A stretch of DNA of 11,415 nt from Caldithrix sp. RBG_13_44_9 (GTDB lineage Bacteria > Calditrichota > Calditrichia > RBG-13-44-9), in NCBI GenBank assembly GCA_001771055.1, contig MESS01000149.1:1-11415 (forward strand), read 5' to 3'. Shown in pieces: positions 1 through 7,114 of the stretch. A program made the translations under genes and the position numbers. Under the pieces are notes generated by a model, which was not told where the DNA came from, did no database searches, and was given only the letters and a program-made list of their open reading frames with translations. Each line of letters starts with the position of its first letter. Positions within the stretch are counted from its first letter, which is position 1.

Positions 1-294
1 CAGATTTCCTTTGATCCGAAGACCAGGGGATTTCAACCGCAAAGTTATCTGGAGTGGCAGTATTATCACTCCCTCACCCGGCTTTATAAACAAAAAAAAG
101 GAAACCTTCCCGGTCGGATTAAAATGGATGCCTATGCCACCAATTCCTCCGAAGTGAGTAATGCCATCAGCAATTTAGAGCGGATGGGAGTCCATACCCC
201 GACCGATGAGCCGTCCACTGGGCCCGGAAATGTCACTTTCTGGGATCTGGCCAGAGAGGTTTTCAACACCCCAGGCCCACCCGAAGAAAAATAG
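1..294 (+). CDS. 3' end of an unrecognised protein gene (partial)
   Basis: Frame 1 is open from the first base to a TAG at 292-294, giving the last 97 residues of a protein whose start lies outside the window. The fragment is polar, with no membrane segment. It begins QISFDPKTRG and contains a Tyr-rich stretch (LEWQYYHSLTRLYK) and a Pro/Gly-rich tail ending TPGPPEEK. I do not recognise a family. The reading frame looks genuinely coding: residues are well mixed, and the frame stays open across a GC-balanced stretch and closes just before an AT-richer gap. It converges on the minus-strand TPR gene with a gap of about 70 bp, and no convincing shared terminator is visible there. Confidence 0.6.
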   Translation, partial: QISFDPKTRGFQPQSYLEWQYYHSLTRLYKQKKGNLPGRIKMDAYATNSSEVSNAISNLERMGVHTPTDEPSTGPGNVTFWDLAREVFNTPGPPEEK

Positions 295-363
295 ATCAGC
301 CGGATATGAATTTTATTATCCCCTGAACTGCATCAGAGAAAGGAAATGAGATGTGAGGATTGC

Positions 364-2223
364 TTACAACTTTTTTTGCTGTTTTCGCAGATTTTTCAGT
401 TCCCGGTTGGCTTCACTATTCGCGGGATCCAGCTGTACTATCTGCTGGTAATACTGCTCAGCCTGGCCGTAACGGCCGATACTATTAAAGATCCTGGCCA
501 GGACAATCAGCGTCTCCGGGTCATTGGGATTCAACTGCTGCCGGGTTTGATATTCGTTCAGAACGTTATCGATAATATTAATATAGCGGTAAGGCTCTCC
601 CAATCGGGGAGTGGCAGAAAAATAGGAAGGCTCGATCTTCACAACTTCCTTAAACTGTTTGAGTGCCTGTTCATAGTTTGCTTCCCGCTCATAATATCTT
701 CCCAGGCGCATGTGTGCCCGCACTAATTTGGGATTTACCGCGATAGTCTGACTATAATAGTACTTGGCACTGTCCGCCACACCCATATTTTCATAGGTCA
801 GAGCCAGATTAAAAGCAGCCTCAAAAAAACCCGGTTCATATTTAACGGCGGCGCGGTAAGCGTTAACCATTTCCCGGTAAACTTTTGAAGATCCATTCGT
901 AGTATCAGAGCGAAGGCTGCGTAAGTCCTCTGCCAGAGAGTTGCTTTGACCGTTTTCAGTGTCGCGGGAATAACGGGTTTCCAGAATTTCCAGATAGGAA
1001 TCCACGATCTCCTGCAGTGCTCCCCGTTTATAGTGGGTATTTCCGATATTAAAATAAGCAGTGGAAAAATCGATTTTGATAGTTGCGGCCCGCTGGTACT
1101 CGAAAATAGCTTCATCAAATCTTTGTAAACGGTAAAAACATTCTCCCAGGGAATTATGAGCCAGATAATTTTCAGGATCTAATTTGATGGTGTTTTTGAA
1201 GGCCTGAACGGCGGATTTAAACCATCCCCGCTCCATATTTGCCATGCCGATATGATAATGGGTGGGCGGATAGTTAGGATTCAATTCAGCAGATTTATTT
1301 AAATATTGCAATCCCTTGGTCACCGAATCCATCCGCACATAGATGCGGCCGAGATAATACAAAGTGCGGTCATGATCCGGAGAAAGTTGTAACACCCGCT
1401 GGTAATTTTCAAGCGCCCTGGCAAAGTTTCTCTGCAGAAAATAAATCATTCCCATCCCATAATAAGGCTTATAAAAATTAGGATTCTGACTGCTCACTTT
1501 TTCAAACTGGCTCAGAGCTCGTCCATACTGATCATAATTAAAATAGATAACTCCCAGATTGTATTGCGCCTCCCAGAAATTCTGATCCAGCGAAAGAGCC
1601 TGATTAAATAAACCGGCAACCGTTTCAATTGCGGCGCCGTTCTGGAATTGGACATAGGCTTTACAATAATACTCGAAAGCGGCAATGGAACTGGTGGGTG
1701 CCCGGGCCAGAACAACCTGATCAGAAGCACTAATCCCCAGCGACATCGCCTGAAAGGTCTGGGTAATGGCATTTTCCAGAAGTTTGAATATCTCACTCAA
1801 CGGTCCCTGAAAAGTATTGAGAAATATATTGGCTCCGGTGTAGGTGCTTACGGCCCGGAATTTTATTCCCAGGTTTCCACCAACCACCGCATAGGTACCG
1901 GATATCAGCACATCCACTCCGGTCTCTTTGCCAACTCCGAAGGCATTGCGGGTAGTAATATCTGCCTCCGATTGGATTCCAACATCCTTCAATACTCGCA
2001 GGATAGTCTCCCGCTCATATAATTTCACTGCCTCTACCGTGCCCAATTTATCGTAGAGGATCTCTTCAATTCCCCGCTCAATCCAGCCATATTCCAGACT
2101 GCCGTTATTGGAAAAGGGCAATATGGCTAGGAAGCGTTTATCTTGTGAGAAAACGGTACCGTATACCAGGATCAATAAGACCAAGATAAACTTTACACGA
2201 TAACCGCCAATTCTCATTCTCAT
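364..2223 (-). CDS. Secreted TPR protein with FlgO/CsgG-like N-terminal domain
   Basis: This 619-residue protein begins with a basic start and a hydrophobic core (about residues 10-23, KFILVLLILVYGTVF) followed by FSQD, a likely Sec signal peptide cleaved near residue 26-27. Residues 28-160 start FLAILPFSNN and include VDVLISGTY, resembling the FlgO/CsgG/TolB-N-like domain of envelope proteins. From about 183 to 605 there are roughly ten TPR units, recognisable by repeated A..NLG.IYF...Y..AL..F..V....P patterns, for example at 217-250, 252-284, 286-317, 354-385, 467-499 and 569-602. A polar, non-TPR insert lies near 415-447. TPRs bind proteins, so a periplasmic scaffold or assembly role is likely; the partner is unknown. 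Two start codons are possible, at residues 1 and 3 (MRM). No strong Shine-Dalgarno is visible upstream of either. The spacing from neighbouring genes suggests its own transcript. Confidence 0.88.
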   Translation of the reverse strand: MRMRIGGYRVKFILVLLILVYGTVFSQDKRFLAILPFSNNGSLEYGWIERGIEEILYDKLGTVEAVKLYERETILRVLKDVGIQSEADITTRNAFGVGKETGVDVLISGTYAVVGGNLGIKFRAVSTYTGANIFLNTFQGPLSEIFKLLENAITQTFQAMSLGISASDQVVLARAPTSSIAAFEYYCKAYVQFQNGAAIETVAGLFNQALSLDQNFWEAQYNLGVIYFNYDQYGRALSQFEKVSSQNPNFYKPYYGMGMIYFLQRNFARALENYQRVLQLSPDHDRTLYYLGRIYVRMDSVTKGLQYLNKSAELNPNYPPTHYHIGMANMERGWFKSAVQAFKNTIKLDPENYLAHNSLGECFYRLQRFDEAIFEYQRAATIKIDFSTAYFNIGNTHYKRGALQEIVDSYLEILETRYSRDTENGQSNSLAEDLRSLRSDTTNGSSKVYREMVNAYRAAVKYEPGFFEAAFNLALTYENMGVADSAKYYYSQTIAVNPKLVRAHMRLGRYYEREANYEQALKQFKEVVKIEPSYFSATPRLGEPYRYINIIDNVLNEYQTRQQLNPNDPETLIVLARIFNSIGRYGQAEQYYQQIVQLDPANSEANRELKNLRKQQKKL

Positions 2224-2536
2224 TCTTGACCGTTTTTTTAAATTCCACGTTTTCTGGCTGGCAACCTCTCCGGCCTTATCCCATTATGAATCGGAATATA
2301 ATAACAAAAGTTTACATAGTAAAATAAACATTTGGAATCATGGTTGATGATAAAAAAATCAAAATTCCAAAATAATAAAATTTAATATCATGACCCAAGA
2401 ATCTCATTTCTAGGCAGACAAACATTAATAGCCGAGTTCACTTTCTCTAAAAGAAGAAATAAATCAAAAAAAGCATGACAAACCATTTCATTTGCTGAAC
2501 TGAAAGAAATCAGTCGGATTGATCAGAAGTCCCGGA
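2224..2536. other. AT-rich intergenic spacer upstream of the TPR gene
   Basis: This 313-bp stretch lies between two minus-strand genes and should carry the TPR gene's 5' region. It is strongly AT-rich, with many A and T runs. I see no gene and no convincing promoter pair. Minus-strand hexamers such as CATAAT (complement of 2283-2288) could be a -10 box but lack a good -35 at the right distance. A short inverted repeat at 2503-2518 (ACTGA/TCAGT) lies downstream of the small gene but has no adjoining T-run on the minus strand, so I do not call it a terminator. Confidence 0.5.
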
Positions 2537-2728
2537 CTATTTTGGTTCTTTATCCGTTAATTCCAGCAGGTTTTCCAAATTATATAAGGCATCCATCAAT
2601 TCAGCATCAATCATTTTCAGGAGACGGATTTTCTCCAGGTGCGTTTCGTCTGCTTTATAATTCTCAATCGATTTACGGATTTTTATCAGATGAGAGTAAA
2701 TTGAACGAAGGTTTTTTGTTTCTCCCAT
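2537..2728 (-). CDS. Small helical hypothetical protein (63 aa)
   Basis: The 63-residue product starts MGETKNLRSIYSHLIKIR and ends LELTDKEPK. It is highly charged, almost free of Gly and Pro, and has regularly spaced Leu/Ile, so it should form one or two long amphipathic helices, possibly a short coiled coil. It has no signal peptide, membrane segment or cysteine. The start is supported by a GGAG Shine-Dalgarno about eight bases before the ATG (minus strand reads GGAGAATAAATATG). I do not recognise a family. Its role cannot be guessed from context. A plus-strand frame over the same bases has no such ribosome-binding site. Confidence 0.6.
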   Translation of the reverse strand: MGETKNLRSIYSHLIKIRKSIENYKADETHLEKIRLLKMIDAELMDALYNLENLLELTDKEPK

Positions 2729-2925
2729 ATTTATTCTCCAGCTTCTTGATTATTTTTTATATAGATTGACGAGCTTCTTCTCACCGATAAAATTAAGCAA
2801 CTCCCAGGCAGAATCAAAAAATCAATTTTATCCAATTCAATTGTGTTGGTAAATCCATGGTGTCGTGTCGGACAATATCGGCTCGGAAAAATTCTGCCGG
2901 ATATTCATATTCAGCGAAAAATTGA

Positions 2926-4413
2926 TTAATGTTTGACAAAATAGGCTTTCACCTGCTCTGCAGCTAATCTAGAAATCATTTTAGGCTGCATGCTGGAATA
3001 CTGTCCTTTGAACTCCGCGGTATTTAATTTGGGAATTTCTACCTCCGGGTATTGATTGATCACGTCAATAAAAGCATTGGCGATAATGGCATAACCTCCG
3101 TTGTTGGGATGGACCCCATCCAGACTAAAGGCGGTATTGGCCGGATCAGTCAGTACAAACTGACCGGAATATCCATCAATACCGGCTGTATTGAGTTGAT
3201 TCAATAAGGCATTGGCATTGACCACCGGTATGGGAGGTGTCTGGGAAACAGCAATGCCATCAATCGCAGCATTATATCCCGCCACTGCGGCAGAAATGGC
3301 CGCTTCTTCACTTTCGGTAATGGTCATTGTCCTGGGAATTGGGATACCGCCGGGAATCAAACCACCTGCCTGGAGGGCCTGTACCAGCTGCTTAGCGTGC
3401 AAAGGGGCATCCTGAACCGGCACGCCACTCGCTATCAAGAAAGACACCACTGCAGCAGAGTCCGGCACTCCTAACCCAGCGGTAAAATATTCACTCAGGA
3501 AAGGTAATAACAGATGTTTGACCGGACTGCCAGTAGCGGAAAGGCTTTCCTGGGTAAGCAGAGGAATATACAGTTCAGCGGCTGAGGTATCGAAATCGAT
3601 CGGCTGGAAATCAGGATCAAATATCACCGGCAGTTGAATGATACCAGTACCGGTCAGATTGAACTCCTTATAAATTTTATCATCCAGGAAATTTACATAG
3701 GGAATGTCGGTGACATTGGGGATATTGGCAAGAATTATCTCAGCACTGTTCTGAGAGAAACTGCTGATGATACTGGTAAAAAGGTTTTGAAATTCGTTAA
3801 CCGAGGTAATTAGTGCCGGATCTCCTCCATCCAGGGTTGCTGCCAGTACATCATTGTCACCCGCCCACAACAGGATGAGGGTGGGATTTAGTAATTTAAC
3901 CTGATCCAGGACAGTGGTATTCCCGAAGTAAGGATTTCTCAAGATGGCATCATACACTTCACCACCAGTGGCATTGAGAATATCATACAGATCCGCGCCG
4001 GGAAGTCCCAGGTTATCATAAGGTCTGGCAAGGTAGGCATTAATCAATAGTGCCTGAACGCCAGCCATACCACCCGGGACCGAGTCTCCCTGCACAATTT
4101 GACCATTTTCATATATCAGAGGACCATAGACTGTACCGGTGACTGGATCGATCTCTCCAACTCCCGGCGAGCTGATAAGCGGCTGCTGAAAATCAGCAGA
4201 TTTCCCCATCTGATCCGCAATTAAATATGGATAACTATGCAGTTGAAAATATTCAACTAATCCGGCGGATTGCACTCCGGCGGTGAGACTGTTGCCCACT
4301 GCTACCATTTTATCCAATAACGAAGGGACCGAGGGCTGGGTGGGTTCATCCGAAGAACAGGACAGGATCACTATCATTCCTATAATTAAATACCAGATCA
4401 CTGTTTTGGTCAT
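2926..4413 (-). CDS. SGNH/GDSL-type hydrolase lipoprotein
   Basis: The 495-residue product starts with a short hydrophobic signal (residues 5-18) ending in ILSC, a lipobox with Cys19 as the likely lipidated residue. A Pro/Ser linker follows. SGNH-hydrolase blocks then appear in order: block I as AVGNSLTAG with nucleophile Ser42 (GNSL instead of GDSL), block II Gly139 in GLPGADLYD, block III Gly185/Asn187 in AGDND, and block V as LDGVHPN with Asp432 and His435. All four signature residues of the family are therefore present. Such enzymes hydrolyse ester bonds in lipids, glycans or acylated polymers; the substrate here is unknown. The stretch between blocks III and V is long (about 245 residues), so the protein is larger than typical 200-300-residue members. 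The nearest upstream same-strand gene encodes a FadL-type porin, which suggests a lipid or fatty-acid role. The Shine-Dalgarno is weak. Confidence 0.88.
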   Translation of the reverse strand: MTKTVIWYLIIGMIVILSCSSDEPTQPSVPSLLDKMVAVGNSLTAGVQSAGLVEYFQLHSYPYLIADQMGKSADFQQPLISSPGVGEIDPVTGTVYGPLIYENGQIVQGDSVPGGMAGVQALLINAYLARPYDNLGLPGADLYDILNATGGEVYDAILRNPYFGNTTVLDQVKLLNPTLILLWAGDNDVLAATLDGGDPALITSVNEFQNLFTSIISSFSQNSAEIILANIPNVTDIPYVNFLDDKIYKEFNLTGTGIIQLPVIFDPDFQPIDFDTSAAELYIPLLTQESLSATGSPVKHLLLPFLSEYFTAGLGVPDSAAVVSFLIASGVPVQDAPLHAKQLVQALQAGGLIPGGIPIPRTMTITESEEAAISAAVAGYNAAIDGIAVSQTPPIPVVNANALLNQLNTAGIDGYSGQFVLTDPANTAFSLDGVHPNNGGYAIIANAFIDVINQYPEVEIPKLNTAEFKGQYSSMQPKMISRLAAEQVKAYFVKH

Positions 4414-4886
4414 ATGATACTCTTTTCTCTCAGGTTTTATGAATGAAAATCAGCACAGATAAATTTTATTTACGATATGGACATTAGACTCATTATAAAG
4501 AATACAGAGAATTTTATATAATTTGATTTACTACCGATCAGGATACCGGAATGATCCCTGCTTATTCAAAAAAAACTGTTTCCCTTTCCTCAATCCTTGG
4601 GGAATCGAGAAAATCAAACCCCGGGATCAGATATCAGATCAATATTTTCGATCATGTTTACAACTGACGGTAATATTAGTAAATATTCGATGCAAAATCA
4701 AACAGCGTGATACCAGATTTTTTTCAGGTGGGTGGACTGGATGTCCGCTAGCCACTAATAAATTAGATTTCAGCTAATTTTTCAATTACCAGATCAGTGG
4801 TACTATACATTTTTTTTGCAGTATTGAGACTTTTCCAGGATGAATTTGAATATACTTTATCGATCCCGAAATTTTTGGCATGGAGT
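4414..4886. other. Intergenic spacer upstream of the SGNH lipoprotein gene
   Basis: This gap between two minus-strand genes is AT-rich. A perfect TATAAT lies on the minus strand (complement of 4492-4497), about 80 bases before the lipoprotein start, and is a candidate -10 box. No good -35 hexamer stands 16-18 bases upstream, so this is tentative. An 84-codon plus-strand frame beginning with TTG near 4523 has no ribosome-binding site and an unnatural composition, so I do not call it a gene. Nothing else is recognisable. Confidence 0.45.
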
Positions 4887-4921
4887 AAAAAAAATCCCGT
4901 CCACTTCTGGAGTGAACGGGA
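4887..4921 (-). terminator. Intrinsic terminator of the FadL-type gene
   Basis: The arms at 4895-4905 and 4911-4921 form an 11-bp stem with a 5-base loop, followed on the minus strand by eight T residues (A-run at 4887-4894). One internal pair is a G-U wobble in the minus-strand RNA but a C-A mismatch in plus-strand RNA. This fits a terminator acting on minus-strand transcription. It starts 22 bases after the stop codon of the FadL-type gene and separates that gene from the SGNH lipoprotein gene. Confidence 0.9.
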
Positions 4922-4943
4922 CTTTGTCCAATGAAAGAATTTC

Positions 4944-6212
4944 TTATAATGCTAAACCGAGACTTAAACCAAAAAGATTGGCAGTACTGTTATAGGTTCC
5001 CGGAAATTCATTCGGTGGATCTGCTACAGTTCTTTCCGAACCCATAATAAACTGATATGCACCATCTACCCAGACTTTATCGCTAAACTTATAACCTAAA
5101 CCGATAATGAATTCAAGTCGGTCGGTATCAGGAAGGGTTGGCTCGAGGGAACTATCAGGTACTGGAGATTGATCATACACAAAACCAGCCCGCACGGCCA
5201 GTTTATCCAGTTTATATTCGCCGCCCAGTCGGATCAAAATGCTGTTTTCATATTCTTTAGCTTCTGATGATCCGGTTTGGCCGGCCACACCTTCATCAAA
5301 TTCTACTACCAGAGAATCATAAGTACCCCAGAATACATATTCAAAATCAGCCTCAACAGTAAGTTTCTCGTTAATGGCATAGGCTGCACCCGCTTTCAGA
5401 TCACCGGGCATGGGCAGAGTCGTTTTGCCGGTTTGATTGGGGAATAACATCGGCAAGGTCAATCCAGCCGGATAGGGTGGTGACGGCAACGGAACATTGG
5501 GAACACCTTCAAATGTGGCATCGCCTTCAAATTCTATTTCAGCCAGATGACGATAAGATAAACCCAATGATAATTTTTCGGTAGCTTTATAGAGCAGACC
5601 TACATTGAAAGTAAAGGCAGTACCATCACCTTCCAGCTTCATATCCCAGTCAGCTGGTAGGGGACCCAGGGGTGGCGGTAAATTCATTTTCCTAGTAAGA
5701 GATACATCGCCCATGATGTAACTAAAACCAGCACCGGCTGAAAACTTTGGACTGAAACGATAGGCAATGGTAGGATTGATATATAAAGCCTGCAGATCGG
5801 TCTTTACCCCCAGATAACGGCCAGGCCAATCCTCTTCCCATTCGGTTCCCAGACCATAAGGAGCATAGAGACCGATTCCAAATGCTAATCCGCTCTCCAT
5901 TCCATAAGTGACATAGGCATGGGGAGGATAGAAAGTCTGACTGACCAGATCGGATTTCTCGGTGGAAGGGGTGGGACCAGTGAAGTCGACTTTAGGAGCA
6001 ATCAGGGTGGCACCGGCCAGGATGTTCCATCCAGTATGAAAACCCAGACCACCGGCATTGAAATATACTGCCGAGGCATCAGAAGCCTGAGCAACAAAGG
6101 CACCTCCCATACCCATCGCTCTGGTTCCGTGTTCACCGATCTGATAACCGGCAGCAAACAGCCAGGCCGTTGGAATCAGACACACCAAACAGATTGTTAG
6201 TACTCTTCGCAT
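4944..6212 (-). CDS. FadL/OMPP1-family outer-membrane transport protein
   Basis: The 422-residue product has a Sec signal peptide (residues 1-20 or 21, cleaved near WLFAAGYQ) and then the FadL-family N-terminus: GYQIGEHGTRAMGMGGAF, then ASDASAVYFN. The rest is rich in alternating beta-strand patterns (VTYGMESGLAFGIGLYAPYG, LGLSYRH, KAGAAYAINEKLTVEADFEYVFW, IIGLGYKFSDKVWVDGAYQF), as expected of a 14-strand FadL barrel. The length matches the family (about 400-450). FadL proteins take up long-chain fatty acids or other hydrophobic molecules across the outer membrane. The usual Asn-Pro-Ala motif near the N-terminus reads Asn-Ala-Gly here (FNAGGL, residues 51-56). The last residue is Leu, not the Phe common at barrel ends. 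The start has a strong AGGAGG four bases upstream (complement of 6217-6222). It is probably monocistronic, with its own promoter and terminator. Confidence 0.93.
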   Translation of the reverse strand: MRRVLTICLVCLIPTAWLFAAGYQIGEHGTRAMGMGGAFVAQASDASAVYFNAGGLGFHTGWNILAGATLIAPKVDFTGPTPSTEKSDLVSQTFYPPHAYVTYGMESGLAFGIGLYAPYGLGTEWEEDWPGRYLGVKTDLQALYINPTIAYRFSPKFSAGAGFSYIMGDVSLTRKMNLPPPLGPLPADWDMKLEGDGTAFTFNVGLLYKATEKLSLGLSYRHLAEIEFEGDATFEGVPNVPLPSPPYPAGLTLPMLFPNQTGKTTLPMPGDLKAGAAYAINEKLTVEADFEYVFWGTYDSLVVEFDEGVAGQTGSSEAKEYENSILIRLGGEYKLDKLAVRAGFVYDQSPVPDSSLEPTLPDTDRLEFIIGLGYKFSDKVWVDGAYQFIMGSERTVADPPNEFPGTYNSTANLFGLSLGLAL

Positions 6213-6278
6213 AGATCCTCCTGAGAATTAACTCGTTAAGTGAACTGAATTACATGAGTTATGATAAAAATGCTCAAG

Positions 6279-6307
6279 AGTATAAGAAAAAAGAGTGAAA
6301 AAATCAA
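6279..6307 (-). promoter_or_regulatory. Sigma70-like promoter of the FadL-type gene
   Basis: On the minus strand TTGATT (complement of 6302-6307) and TATACT (complement of 6279-6284) are separated by exactly 17 bp. Each hexamer is close to consensus. Transcription would begin near 6272, giving a leader of about 60 bases that ends in the strong AGGAGG of the FadL-type gene. Confidence 0.5.
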
Positions 6308-6329
6308 GATAAAAAAATGTGATACAAAT

Positions 6330-6348
6330 CAACTGGTCAACTGGTCAA
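6330..6348. repeat. 8-bp tandem repeat upstream of the FadL-type promoter
   Basis: The unit CAACTGGT occurs twice in direct tandem and is followed by a third partial CAA. On the minus strand it reads TTGACCAG twice and then TTGATTTG. It begins about 23 bp upstream of the -35 box of the FadL-type gene, a position where an activator or repressor could bind. It may also be chance. Confidence 0.45.
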
Positions 6349-6550
6349 TTTGATTTCTCCAACTGCTGGTTGCGATTCTTCCGGAAAGGACCTAAATTTT
6401 TCCAAATTATAAGATTAATACATAACTGATCCTCATTTCCACACCGAGGAGACATTAGCACAAAAATCGATACTCCTTAATTCTTCCACCAAAGAATTGC
6501 CTGAGTCCTAACCGGTTTGATATACTATTCTGGTAGATTACGGTCAAAAA

Positions 6551-6579
6551 TTGAATATTAAATAGAAAATGATTATATT
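6551..6579 (+). promoter_or_regulatory. Sigma70-like promoter of the zinc-ribbon gene
   Basis: TTGAAT at 6551-6556 and TATATT at 6574-6579 are spaced by 17 bp. Transcription would begin near 6586, leaving a leader of about 115 bases before the zinc-ribbon gene start at 6701. In an AT-rich region such a match can arise by chance, so the call rests on its position and orientation. Confidence 0.4.
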
Positions 6580-6700
6580 GGGCCTGAAGTTAAGTAAAAA
6601 TAACCAGAGGTAGTGCCAACAACTGAATCCAAAAGAAACAGCGGGCATCTCGCAAAAAAAGTTAAGGCCTAAATAAAAACTTTAAATCGGGAGTTAAAAC

Positions 6701-6868
6701 ATGCCCACTTATGAGTATCATTGTTTCAAATGTAAAAAGAATTTTTCAATTTATGTTTCGGTGGAAGAACACAAAAAACATCCGCATCCGAAATGCCCTA
6801 AGTGCAAAGACAGCAGTGTCAAGCAACTGTTCAAAAGTATCTCAGTCATCACCTCAAAAAAAAGCTGA
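6701..6868 (+). CDS. FmdB-type zinc-ribbon protein (55 aa)
   Basis: This short frame begins MPTYEYHCFKCKKNF and carries two CxxC knuckles, Cys8/Cys11 and Cys32/Cys35 (KCPKCKDSS), followed by a basic tail. The opening MPxYEYxCxxC and the paired knuckles are the hallmark of the FmdB putative regulatory-protein family, usually about 60-110 residues, so this is a minimal member. The four cysteines should bind one zinc ion. The family name comes from a gene linked to formamidase, but its real function is poorly established; a nucleic-acid-binding or regulatory role is only assumed. A GGGAG Shine-Dalgarno at 6689-6693 sits seven bases before the ATG, and a good promoter lies upstream. It may be transcribed alone: 246 bp separate it from the radical SAM gene. 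Confidence 0.85.
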   Translation: MPTYEYHCFKCKKNFSIYVSVEEHKKHPHPKCPKCKDSSVKQLFKSISVITSKKS

Positions 6869-7002
6869 TCTTCGTCTGACAATGGATTAAATGCCAGTCA
6901 TATAGATTATTGTCAACAAGCAAGCAGTCCTGCAAATTTAGTAAATTATTTTTCCGATCTTTCGAAATAGATAGTCATGATAAAATAGCCCGGGAAAAAC
7001 CT

Positions 7003-7039
7003 GGAGGGAATCATGGCTTTCGCATCATCTGCTGCATAG
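7003..7039 (+). promoter_or_regulatory. Possible leader mini-ORF before the radical SAM gene
   Basis: A strong GGAGGG (7003-7008) stands four bases before an ATG at 7013 that opens an eight-codon frame, MAFASSAA, ending at TAG 7037-7039. A weak 5-bp hairpin (CCGGG and CCTGG around five A) precedes it. The mini-ORF lies 75 bp upstream of the radical SAM start. It is in the same frame but separated by several stops, so it is not an extension of that protein. It could be a translated leader, a decayed gene start or chance. Confidence 0.25.
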
Positions 7040-7114
7040 CCGTCACATTTTGAAATAGCATGAGTCTTTAGTACCATTGGAAAAACCTGTCGTCATTTTC
7101 AATAAAGGTCTTTT

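Larger units (their letters stand above)
6213..6700. other. Divergent intergenic region between the FadL-type and zinc-ribbon genes
   Basis: This 488-bp AT-rich region separates divergently transcribed genes and contains the promoters of both, listed separately, plus an 8-bp tandem repeat. Between about 6350 and 6550 I see no gene, RNA or clear structure. Confidence 0.6.

Noticed and set aside
346..726. 126-codon plus-strand hydrophobic frame
   Set aside because: It is antisense to the TPR array of the minus-strand gene; the minus frame carries clear TPR motifs and the plus frame matches nothing.
2503..2518. ACTGA/TCAGT hairpin downstream of the small helical gene
   Set aside because: The stem is only 5 bp and AT-containing, and no T-run directly follows it on the minus strand.
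2802..2898. 8-bp complementary segments GGCAGAAT and ATTCTGCC downstream of the SGNH gene
   Set aside because: They are about 80 bases apart with no adjoining T-run, so they do not form a terminator, and an 8-bp match at this distance can be chance.
4523..4777. 84-codon plus-strand frame in the gap between the FadL-type and SGNH genes
   Set aside because: It starts with TTG, has no Shine-Dalgarno, has a composition unlike real proteins (scattered Cys, Arg, Phe) and lies in AT-rich non-coding DNA.
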